Notes under the pieces: model-generated | Seen by the model: the letters and a program-made list of their open reading frames with translations, nothing else | Databases searched by the model: none | What the model was told of the DNA's origin: nothing | From: Bacteroidales bacterium | Lineage (GTDB): Bacteria; Bacteroidota; Bacteroidia; Bacteroidales; ML635J-15 | Reading direction: 5' to 3' | DNA: 6,115 nucleotides | Assembly: GCA_028697515.1 (NCBI GenBank) | Contig: JAQVEY010000154.1 | Coordinates: 1 to 6,115, forward strand | Made by a program: the position numbers and the translations under genes | Shown here: positions 1 through 6,074 of the stretch, in pieces | How the letters are laid out: every line of letters starts with the position of its first letter | How positions within the stretch are numbered: position 1 is the stretch's first letter

Positions 1-899
1 ATCATTACGCCGATATAATTGATAAAAACAGTGGATTTATTGATTTGTCATGGAATTATCTAGAAAACAAATCGTTTTTCTTCAACACTTCAATCGACCG
101 CGCCTTTATTGACATTCAAAAAGGGAAATGGAATATTACAGCTGGTCGTCATCGCATAAACTGGGGACAAACTTTTGTTTGGAATTCGAACGATATTTTT
201 AATGCTTACTCATATTTCGATTTCGACTACGAAGAAAAACCCGGTAGTGATGCAATACGCATACAATATAATCTCGATTATGCATCACGAATCGACATAG
301 CAGCATCAGTAAACAACGACACAAGCATTACTGCTGCGGGATTATTTGTCTTTAACAAATTTAATTACGACTTTCAGTTAATGGGAGGAGTTTTTCGCTC
401 CGAAGATTATGTTGCTGGTTTGGGATTTACAGGAAATCTCTTCAACGGCAGTTTTAGAGGAGAAGCAAGTTATTTTCATAGCATCACAAACTTTGCAGAT
501 ACAAGCGGAACTATTTCAGCATCAATAGGTTACGATTATGTTTTAAAAAATGCAATGATGATTCAATGTGAATTTTTGTTTAATACCTCGGCACCAAAAA
601 ACTCCGAATTTAGTCTGACAGACTTATATGCAATGCAACTTAGTGCTAAAAATTTATGGTTTTCGCGTTTTGCAATGTTTGCAGCAATTTCTTATCCGGT
701 TTCACCAATAATTAGTGTTTCTTTGTCGGGAATGTACAGCCCACAAAACAATTTTGTATTTGCCGGGCCTTCGGTTTCCTTATCAATGTCTGATAATTTT
801 ATGATAGACTTCAACTTGCAAACTTTCCAAAGCGATATCCCATTAGTGGATGGCGGTAAAGGGACTTATGCTTTTTTGAGGGGAAGGTGGAGTTTCTAG
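1..899 (+). CDS. Outer-membrane beta-barrel (porin-like) protein, C-terminal part, 5' truncated by window edge
   Basis: The reading frame is open from the first complete codon at position 3 to the TAG at 897-899, giving 298 residues. A TTG at 45 could be read as a start, but the frame continues upstream with plausible coding sequence, so the true start lies outside the window. The protein consists of alternating short polar/aromatic strands with Gly/Asn turns, typical of an outer-membrane barrel. It ends in RGRWSF, and a C-terminal Phe is the usual BAM-recognition residue. The stretch encoded at about 144-254 (GRHRINWG, then WNSNDIFNAY, then FDFDYEEKPGSDA) resembles a conserved signature that I recall from Bacteroidota porin-like or DUF1302-like barrels; this is from memory, not from a search. 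No substrate can be inferred. No T9SS tail is present, so it is a resident outer-membrane protein rather than T9SS cargo. Coding identity is near certain; the exact family is not. Confidence 0.85.
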   Translation, partial: HYADIIDKNSGFIDLSWNYLENKSFFFNTSIDRAFIDIQKGKWNITAGRHRINWGQTFVWNSNDIFNAYSYFDFDYEEKPGSDAIRIQYNLDYASRIDIAASVNNDTSITAAGLFVFNKFNYDFQLMGGVFRSEDYVAGLGFTGNLFNGSFRGEASYFHSITNFADTSGTISASIGYDYVLKNAMMIQCEFLFNTSAPKNSEFSLTDLYAMQLSAKNLWFSRFAMFAAISYPVSPIISVSLSGMYSPQNNFVFAGPSVSLSMSDNFMIDFNLQTFQSDIPLVDGGKGTYAFLRGRWSF

Positions 900-900
900 A

Positions 901-947
901 AGTGCCTAAAGTGCGCTAGAGTGCCTAAAGTGCACTAAAGTACTTAA
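901..947. repeat. Degenerate short tandem repeat, AGTGCCTAA-type unit
   Basis: Five head-to-tail copies of a 9-10 base unit can be read from 901: AGTGCCTAA, AGTGCGCTAG, AGTGCCTAA, AGTGCACTAA, AGTACTTAA. Units 1-2 and 3-4 also form two 19-base higher-order copies (901-919 and 920-938) that differ at only two positions. The repeat begins two bases after the stop codon of the barrel gene and is richer in G+C than its surroundings. Similar AGTGCCTAA/AGTGAACTAA-like intergenic arrays occur in other Bacteroidota as far as I recall, but this was not searched. It encodes no evident protein and its function is unknown. Confidence 0.75.
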
Positions 948-1067
948 GTTGATGGAATGATTAATTAAAGTTTAAATACAAAAAAAAATATTGACTGATG
1001 CCTAAATCCTCAAGTGTACTTCCTTTATATAAGAATCTACAAAACTGTTACCAATAAAATCCTTTTG

Positions 1068-1180
1068 GAAGTTATTCTAGTAATAATTCCCGATCTCTCC
1101 AAAGGTCTTTACTTTGTAAAACACTACCAAAACTAATTGCCGGCGATAATATTTCGATAGGGAAATTGGTGGTGGAGTAG
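1068..1180 (+). pseudogene. Decayed C-terminal fragment of a T9SS type A sorting domain
   Basis: Codons 1092-1121 read DLSKGLYFVK, matching the IxSGIYFVK core of the sorting domains in the two intact genes. That frame stops at TAA 1134-1136. In a different frame, 1145-1180 reads DNISIGKLVVE followed by TAG, almost the same as the last 11 residues of both intact proteins. Between the two parts there are 23 bases where the intact genes have 12, an 11-base excess that breaks the frame. The DNA from 1154 to 1176 is identical over 23 bases to both intact genes. Upstream of about 1092 the similarity fades, and no signal peptide or body of a protein is recognisable. This is most likely the relic 3' end of a lost third T9SS cargo gene, or a stray duplicated tail. 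Confidence 0.75.
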
Positions 1181-1297
1181 GAAATATAAATCAATATTCG
1201 CATTTTTAATGCTAATTTTGAGAATGGGATAGAAGTTTTGAACCAAAATCTTATATCAAACTCACATTATAACACAAAAACAAGAATAAATTTTCCA

Positions 1298-1323
1298 TTT
1301 GTATAGAGTAATCATTATATTTG
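1298..1323 (+). promoter_or_regulatory. Candidate Bacteroidota-type promoter of the 405-residue protein gene
   Basis: TATATTTG at 1316-1323 matches the Bacteroidota -7 consensus TAnnTTTG exactly, 22 bases before the ATG at 1346. A TTTG at 1298-1301 could be the -33 element, but the 14-base gap is shorter than the usual 19-21, so only the -7 box is persuasive. Transcription would start at roughly 1328-1332, leaving a very short leader. Confidence 0.45.
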
Positions 1324-1345
1324 TAGTAACCAATTCTTTAATGAA

Positions 1346-2563
1346 ATGAAAAAAATCGCTTTCCTATTGTCAGGTATCCTATTGATGTATTCCTTGGTTT
1401 ATTCTCAGGAGAATTGTGCTAATGCACTCGAAATTACATTTGAGGAGTATTCGACTTGCGGTCAAATTGCAATTACTAATGCCAATTTAACAGGAGCTGT
1501 TCCATCGTCAGATTTACCATTTCCAGAATGTGGAAATTACAGTGATACAACAAATGACTTATGGTATTGTTTAACAGTACCAGAAGGTGTAAACGAATTG
1601 GCATTTCATGTAATTAATGCACAGATGATTTACACTCCGGAAATAATTAATTTCAAGCCCGGCATTGCTGTATATACAGGCTCTGTAGGAAGCTTAAACT
1701 TGCAAGACTGTTTTTATGAAGAAGGAGACATATTTGCTAATGGAGAAATAAGATTTAGAATAGTTGACGGACTTACACCGGGCGAAACTATATATTTACG
1801 AGTTTGGGATATGGATAATAATGAATTTCCATTTTATGTCGCGGCATCAGTCAGAACAGAGATTCCTGAACACAACTGCGAAACTCCTGCATTATTAACA
1901 AGTGGCGGTTGTAATATATTGGCCCCCAAAGGTACTATTGATGCTCCTGAAGAATGTGCATGGAATTCAACGGACAATACAATATATTATTATTTTAATG
2001 TTACATCTGAAAATACTCAACCAATAATAATTGAAGCTAATTATGTTTTTTGTTTTGAAAATGGAAGTTCAACAGAAAACCCTGCTGAAACTGAGCTACA
2101 AATGGCTATATATAAATGGAACGAAGTCGATTGTACAGGAGTTGGAGGTTCTGACGAATCAACATATTTTGGCTGTAACAATGGAACGGGAACCGTTAGT
2201 TTATCATCACAACTTGATCCCGGATCTTATATCCTTGCAATAGATGGTTATAGTACATTAACCGGAAACTCTTTATGCACTTTTGAGTTTAGTACAAATT
2301 TCACTTACAGTATTATCAGTTTTAATAATACTTTAAACTCAAAATGTAACATCTTCCCCAACCCCACCACAAACTCATTCACAATAAAATCAGAAAACAC
2401 CTCTACAAATGTCCAAATCTTTAACCTCAACGGAAAACTCGTAAAATCTATTTACGATTATTCAGGCGAAAATATTGAAATCACCGATTTACAGAGTGGT
2501 ATTTATTTTGTAAAACTTACAAGTAAGGATAATGTTTCGATAGGGAAATTGGTGGTGGAATAA
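1346..2563 (+). CDS. Secreted T9SS cargo protein with two cysteine-containing beta-sandwich domains (hypothetical surface protein)
   Basis: This is a 405-residue protein of unknown specific function. Residues 1-20 are a classic Sec signal peptide (KK, hydrophobic core, VYS then Q), with probable cleavage after Ser20. Residues 22-170 and 174-320 look like two copies of one domain. Each opens with an NCxxxxxL-type motif (ENCANALEI; HNCETPALL) and a second Cys, then has a D/N-rich turn leading to LWYCLTV or IYYYFNV, and ends with a LTPGETIYLRVW or LDPGSYILAIDG strand. This pattern is common in Bacteroidota secreted proteins and resembles pre-peptidase C-terminal-like beta-sandwiches. Residues 335-405 form a T9SS type A sorting domain (IFPNPTTNSF, IFNLNGKLV, GIYFVKLTS, GKLVVE). 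No catalytic motif is seen, so an adhesive or binding role is inferred. The start is fixed by the signal peptide; no Shine-Dalgarno is present. An ATG at 1341 opens a two-codon frame whose TGA overlaps this ATG. The tail is nearly the same as that of the next gene, but the bodies are unrelated. Confidence 0.93.
   Translation: MKKIAFLLSGILLMYSLVYSQENCANALEITFEEYSTCGQIAITNANLTGAVPSSDLPFPECGNYSDTTNDLWYCLTVPEGVNELAFHVINAQMIYTPEIINFKPGIAVYTGSVGSLNLQDCFYEEGDIFANGEIRFRIVDGLTPGETIYLRVWDMDNNEFPFYVAASVRTEIPEHNCETPALLTSGGCNILAPKGTIDAPEECAWNSTDNTIYYYFNVTSENTQPIIIEANYVFCFENGSSTENPAETELQMAIYKWNEVDCTGVGGSDESTYFGCNNGTGTVSLSSQLDPGSYILAIDGYSTLTGNSLCTFEFSTNFTYSIISFNNTLNSKCNIFPNPTTNSFTIKSENTSTNVQIFNLNGKLVKSIYDYSGENIEITDLQSGIYFVKLTSKDNVSIGKLVVE
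2348..2560 (+). repeat. Dispersed repeat copy A: T9SS sorting-domain coding segment
   Basis: This segment encodes residues 335-405 of the 405-residue protein. Compared by hand over 213 bases (2351-2563 against 5752-5964, stop codon included), it differs from the copy in the large gene at 30 positions, about 86% identity, with no gaps. The encoded 71 residues are identical at 58 positions. Its first part is unusually C-rich in third codon positions (for example ATC TTC CCC AAC CCC ACC) compared with the A/T-ending codons of the gene body. Confidence 0.85.
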
Positions 2564-2644
2564 ATATTAAAACAATATTCAGATTGCAAGAAAAATCAGA
2601 TTCTAATTATTAATTTTTACTATTTGTTTCATAAAAATAACGGA

Positions 2645-2673
2645 TTATTGAACAATAAAGTATAGGTATACCT
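2645..2673. repeat. Two small adjacent palindromes in the intergenic region
   Basis: TTATTG-AA-CAATAA (2645-2658) is a perfect 6-base inverted repeat with a 2-base centre. AGGTATACCT (2664-2673) is a perfect 10-base palindrome. They lie about 100 bases before the start of the large gene. They could be an operator or a weak terminator element, but in 209 AT-rich bases such short palindromes can arise by chance. No T-run follows that would make an ordinary terminator. Confidence 0.3.
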
Positions 2674-2706
2674 GAATAGAATTTCTTAAATTAAACGAAC
2701 TTTTTC

Positions 2707-2715
2707 TAACTTTTG
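2707..2715 (+). promoter_or_regulatory. Weak -7-like site upstream of the large surface-protein gene
   Basis: TAACTTTTG resembles the Bacteroidota -7 box TAnnTTTG with one extra T. It lies 57 bases before the ATG at 2773. No well-spaced TTTG -33 element is seen. A small inverted repeat, GTTAT-N7-ATAAC (2722-2738), follows and would fall in the leader. This is the best promoter candidate found for the gene, but it is weak. Confidence 0.2.
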
Positions 2716-2772
2716 GCGGACGTTATCGTATAAATAACTTAATGGCATTAATTATCATATTAAAATTAAACT

Positions 2773-5700
2773 ATGAAATTAAAACTTGTATTCTGGGCTT
2801 ATTTTGTGATTTTGTCTATTATAGTTTTTGGATATAATAGTATTTCCTCTTATGAAAAAGAAAATATTTCTATAGAAATAAAAAAAACAGACACACAAGG
2901 AACAATGCTTTTAGAACCTGCCGGTCCATTTTGTACTACCGAGGCTCCAGTCAATTTAATTGCCTCTGTTCCCGATGGAACATGGTCTGGTGTTGGAATA
3001 ACAGATGTCGTAAATGGAATATTTGATCCATCTGTTGCGGGAGCCGGGAATCATACGATAACTTATGTTTCTAGTGGTGGGACCGAAACAATGACAATTC
3101 AAGTAGATGCTGCTGTTGATGCCACAATCTTTCCTGCTGGTCCATTTTGTGAGAATGACCCACCGATAAACCTTAGCGCAGCTTCACCTGGTGGTTTTTG
3201 GTCTGGAACTGGGATAGTTAACGAAACCTTAGGAACTTTTGTCCCTGCTATTGCAGGACCCGGCTCTCACGTTATTCAATACAATGTTGTAAATGGAGCA
3301 TGTTCTGATTTTGATAACATAATTATTAATGTATATGTTGCTGATGATGCCACAATCTTTCCTGCTGGTCCATTTTGTGAGAATGACCCACCGATAAACC
3401 TTAGCGCAGCTTCACCTGGTGGTTTTTGGTCTGGAACTGGGATAGTTAACGAAACCTTAGGAACATTTGACCCATCCTTAGCAGGACCTGGCACTTACTT
3501 TATTCAATACAATGTTGTAAATGGAGCATGTTCTGATTCGGATGTTATAACTATAACAGTTGCGGGTATGGATGCAACAATCACTCCTGTTGGACCATTT
3601 TGTGAGAATGACCCACCGATAAACCTTACTGCAGCTTCACCTGGTGGTTCTTGGTCTGGAATGGGTATAATAGATCCGGTTGCTGGAATGTTTGACCCAT
3701 CTTTTGCAGGCCCCGGTGTCATCACTATTCAATACGATATTTCTATTGGAGATTGTTCTGATTCAGACAACATTTCTTTAACTGTTAATATGGCACCTGA
3801 TGGAACAATAAATGATCCGGGAGAGTTTTGTAGCTCTGATGCGCCAATTAATTTGACGGCTAGTACGCCAGATGGGTCATGGGAAGGTCCTGGAATTACC
3901 AGTTCTGTTAACGGGACTTTTGATCCTTCGCTTGCGACTGTTGGTGACAATGTCGTGAACTATCAAGTTACAAACGGTTATAATTGTGACGATTATGAAG
4001 AAATTATAATCGCTGTTTACGATGCCAATACAATTCCTGTTATTACATCAGTTAATCAATTATATATTGATGACTCTCCAGTTATTTTAACAGCTGATAT
4101 TATTGGAGGCATCTGGTCTGGGAACGGAATATCAGATCCTTTAACAGGAAGCTTTGACCCTTCTGTTGCCGGAATAGGATTGCATACAATTATTTATTAT
4201 GTAGAAGTTGGAAGTTGTAATTGGACAGTACAAACTGTAATTCATGTTACTGGGATTAATATCTTTGGATATTTGTATAATGATATAAATGCAAATTGCG
4301 TATTTGATGAAGGTGAGGCTATTCCTAATAGACTCATTTACGCTAATCCAGGACCATTTTATGCTTACACAGATGAAGATGGGTATTACAAATTTTTTCT
4401 TAATGAGGGTGCTTATACTGTTCACTCTACACCACTTGACTATTATAGTATTTCTTGTCCAGAGAATGGGTTTCAGAATATCATAATTGAAAACACTGAA
4501 GACACTTTACAAAACATTAATCTAGGATTATCTCAGACTTTTCTATGTCCACTTTTAAATGTTTCTGTTGTATTAGGAGCAACCAGACCGTGTTTTCATA
4601 GTACTATTTCTATCCATTATTCGAATGTGGGGACAATACCAGCTGAAAATGCATATATTGATGTTGAACTAAATCCTGTTATGACTTATGTTTCAAGTAC
4701 GATACCATATTCTTCGATAAATGGAAATGTTTACAGGTTTGAGCTTGGTAATATAGATTCTTTTGAATTTGAAAATTTCGCTATTACTGTTTATGTTGAT
4801 TGCGATCTTGACTTACTTGGTCAAACAAGCTGTGTAAGTGCAAACATTTTCCCAAACAGTTCTTGTGAAACAGATTTTGGCAACTGGGATCATTCAAGTG
4901 TTTCTGTCGATGGGTATTGTCAGGATAATCTTAACGCATGCTTTTCTATTATCAATACTGGAGATTTTGGAGAAGGAGATATGCAAAACGCTCATGAATA
5001 CAGAATATTTTCCAATGATAGTCTGATTTTTATTGGAACATTTCAATTACAGGGAGGCGAAAACACAGAAATTTGCTGGGCTACAAATGGAAGCGCTATA
5101 CGCTTAGAGGCTGACCAACACCCAGAACATCCAGGGAATAGCCATCCACAGTTTACAATTGAAGCTTGTGGTGATGCAAACGGAACATCCTATGGATATA
5201 TTACCACAACACCCTATAATGATGAAGCCGAATATGTTGATATTGATTGTCGTGTTATCACTGGATCATGGGATCCAAACGACAAAATTGTGCACCCTTC
5301 TGGGATAACAGACAATAATTATTTTGAAGGAAATAGAGAGTTAACTTATCTGATAAATTTTCAAAATACAGGTACAGATACGGCATTTACCGTAGTTGTA
5401 GTTGATACAATAGATTCTACCCATGATATGATGACTTTTGAAAGAGGAGTTAGCAGTCATCATTGTGAATTAGAGATTTATGATGATGGAATTTTAGTTT
5501 GGACTTTCAACGATATTTTATTGCCAGACAGCACAACAAATGAACCCGAAAGTCATGGATTTGTAACGTATACAATTATGCCTGTTGAAATGTCTGAAGA
5601 AGATTATGGAACAGAAATAACTAACAATGCTGCAATATATTTTGATTACAATCCTCCGATAATCACAAATACGACTAGGTTAACTTTTTGGGAGTTACCT

Positions 5701-5964
5701 TTAATCATTACTGAGATAATTTCTGGTACAAATCTTAATTTATCAAACGAAATCTTTCCGAACCCTACAAATCATTCATTCACAATAAAATCAGAAAACA
5801 CCTCTGCAAATGTCCAAATATTTGACCTAAACGGAAAACTTATAAAATCTATTAACGATTATTCAGGCGAAAAACTTGACATCACCTCCTTTCAAAAAGG
5901 TATTTATTTCGTAAAACTGACCAGTAAAGATAATGTGTCGATAGGGAAATTGGTGGTGGAATAA
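2773..5964 (+). CDS. Large multidomain T9SS-exported surface protein with Ig/PKD-like repeats
   Basis: This 1063-residue protein has a probable signal peptide (residues 1-20 hydrophobic after MKLK; cleavage site unclear). Residues 45-494 hold six tandem repeats of about 75 residues with the pattern PAGPFC-D-P-NL-A--PGG-WSG-GI---G-FDPS-AG-G-H-I-Y-V--G-C-D-----I-V, an Ig/PKD-like fold common in Bacteroidota surface proteins. Residues 495-590 (GYLYNDINANCVFDEGE, YTDEDGYYKF) look like an SdrD-B or carboxypeptidase-regulatory-like domain. Residues 594-700 resemble a DUF11-like beta domain (VLGATRPC, MTYVSSTIP). Residues 700-830 contain the conserved DQHPEHPGNSHP motif. Residues 832-970 (SWDPNDK, LTYLINFQNTGTD, AAIYFDYNPPI) match the domain I recall as DUF7619. 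Residues 993-1063 are a T9SS type A sorting domain. No catalytic site is visible; an adhesive or cell-surface structural role is inferred. The start is set by the signal peptide, without a Shine-Dalgarno. It is 209 bases from the previous gene, so it is probably transcribed separately. Confidence 0.95.
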   Translation: MKLKLVFWAYFVILSIIVFGYNSISSYEKENISIEIKKTDTQGTMLLEPAGPFCTTEAPVNLIASVPDGTWSGVGITDVVNGIFDPSVAGAGNHTITYVSSGGTETMTIQVDAAVDATIFPAGPFCENDPPINLSAASPGGFWSGTGIVNETLGTFVPAIAGPGSHVIQYNVVNGACSDFDNIIINVYVADDATIFPAGPFCENDPPINLSAASPGGFWSGTGIVNETLGTFDPSLAGPGTYFIQYNVVNGACSDSDVITITVAGMDATITPVGPFCENDPPINLTAASPGGSWSGMGIIDPVAGMFDPSFAGPGVITIQYDISIGDCSDSDNISLTVNMAPDGTINDPGEFCSSDAPINLTASTPDGSWEGPGITSSVNGTFDPSLATVGDNVVNYQVTNGYNCDDYEEIIIAVYDANTIPVITSVNQLYIDDSPVILTADIIGGIWSGNGISDPLTGSFDPSVAGIGLHTIIYYVEVGSCNWTVQTVIHVTGINIFGYLYNDINANCVFDEGEAIPNRLIYANPGPFYAYTDEDGYYKFFLNEGAYTVHSTPLDYYSISCPENGFQNIIIENTEDTLQNINLGLSQTFLCPLLNVSVVLGATRPCFHSTISIHYSNVGTIPAENAYIDVELNPVMTYVSSTIPYSSINGNVYRFELGNIDSFEFENFAITVYVDCDLDLLGQTSCVSANIFPNSSCETDFGNWDHSSVSVDGYCQDNLNACFSIINTGDFGEGDMQNAHEYRIFSNDSLIFIGTFQLQGGENTEICWATNGSAIRLEADQHPEHPGNSHPQFTIEACGDANGTSYGYITTTPYNDEAEYVDIDCRVITGSWDPNDKIVHPSGITDNNYFEGNRELTYLINFQNTGTDTAFTVVVVDTIDSTHDMMTFERGVSSHHCELEIYDDGILVWTFNDILLPDSTTNEPESHGFVTYTIMPVEMSEEDYGTEITNNAAIYFDYNPPIITNTTRLTFWELPLIITEIISGTNLNLSNEIFPNPTNHSFTIKSENTSANVQIFDLNGKLIKSINDYSGEKLDITSFQKGIYFVKLTSKDNVSIGKLVVE
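2905..4254 (+). repeat. Six tandem Ig/PKD-like repeats (about 75 codons each)
   Basis: The approximate repeat limits in protein residues are 45-113, 116-190, 192-265, 267-340, 341-417 and 418-494. Repeats 2, 3 and 4 start at the motif DAT-I at residues 116, 192 and 267, a period of 75-76 codons. Repeats 2 and 3 are nearly identical, repeat 4 is close to them, and repeats 1, 5 and 6 are more diverged. The most constant elements are GPFC, WSG-GI and FDPS. Repeat 2 has FVPA in place of FDPS. Confidence 0.9.
3117..3464 (+). repeat. Exact 120-base direct repeat at a 228-base offset
   Basis: Bases 3117-3236 and 3345-3464 are identical over 120 positions, the first halves of Ig/PKD-like repeats 2 and 3. 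The distance between copies is 228 bases, exactly 76 codons, so gain or loss of one unit would keep the frame. A second shared block, from about 3266 and again from about 3494 (ATTCAATACAATGTTGTAAA and on to TGTTCTGATT), follows in both copies. A 34-base part (CCATTTTGTGAGAATGACCC and on) recurs again at 3595-3628 in repeat 4. Confidence 0.92.
5749..5961 (+). repeat. Dispersed repeat copy B: T9SS sorting-domain coding segment
   Basis: This segment encodes residues 993-1063 of the large protein (EIFPNPTNHS through GKLVVE). It aligns without gaps to the tail of the upstream 405-residue protein, 58 of 71 residues identical. Long stretches are identical in DNA, including the 33 bases from the TTCACAATAAAA block to ACCTCT and the final 27 bases from TCGATAGGG to the stop codon. 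The homology begins sharply at the IFPNP motif; the residues just upstream in the two proteins are unrelated. Confidence 0.85.
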
Positions 5965-6008
5965 TCCAAATGCGATAAAAGAGAATATAGAAAAATCTCA
6001 ATAACTTT

Positions 6009-6042
6009 TTTGGTCAAAATCGCAAAATTAGCTGTATTTTTG
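6009..6042 (+). promoter_or_regulatory. Candidate Bacteroidota-type promoter for the gene starting at 6075
   Basis: TATTTTTG at 6035-6042 matches TAnnTTTG exactly, and TTTG at 6009-6012 is a possible -33 element with a 22-base gap, close to the usual 19-21. Transcription would start near 6049, leaving about 25 leader bases before the ATG at 6075. Its presence suggests the downstream gene is transcribed independently of the large surface-protein gene. Confidence 0.5.
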
Positions 6043-6074
6043 TTTTTTAATAGGTATCTACATTCTACATCTCT

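Larger units (their letters stand above)
900..1345. other. Gene-free intergenic stretch with a repeat, a sorting-domain remnant and a promoter
   Basis: No intact open reading frame of convincing composition is present here. The stretch holds a degenerate tandem repeat directly after the upstream stop codon (901-947), featureless AT-rich sequence (about 948-1067), a decayed T9SS sorting-domain fragment (about 1068-1180), more AT-rich sequence with no recognisable feature (1181-1297), and the promoter of the next gene. No convincing GC-rich hairpin followed by a T-run was found after 899, so the terminator of the barrel gene is not identified. Confidence 0.7.

Noticed and set aside
45..47. TTG as the start codon of the barrel protein
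   Set aside because: The frame stays open with compatible sequence to the window edge, no signal peptide follows the TTG, and an outer-membrane protein must have one; the gene is simply cut by the window.
2031..2243. Plus-strand 70-residue frame inside the 405-residue protein gene
   Set aside because: It is an out-of-frame overlap of a well-supported coding region with no recognisable domain. The same holds for the frames at 4289-4486, 4838-5026 and the minus-strand 4141-4425.
2563..2579. AATATT-N5-AATATT as a terminator after the 405-residue protein gene
   Set aside because: The stem is pure A/T, only six bases, and is not followed by a T-run; it is not distinguishable from AT-rich background.
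2707..2726. Integron attC recombination site
   Set aside because: Only one core-like end resembles attC; the required paired core sites and long imperfect stem are not seen, and no integrase or cassette structure is in the window.
3276..3950. Three similar minus-strand open frames of 72-73 residues, regularly spaced
   Set aside because: They are antisense shadows of the tandem repeats in the large protein; their mutual similarity and regular spacing follow from the repeat period, and they have no upstream signals of their own.
2905..4254. CRISPR-like or intergenic repeat array
   Set aside because: The repeat period is about 228 bases, all in one open frame, and the units encode a recognisable Ig/PKD-like domain; there are no short repeats with unique spacers.
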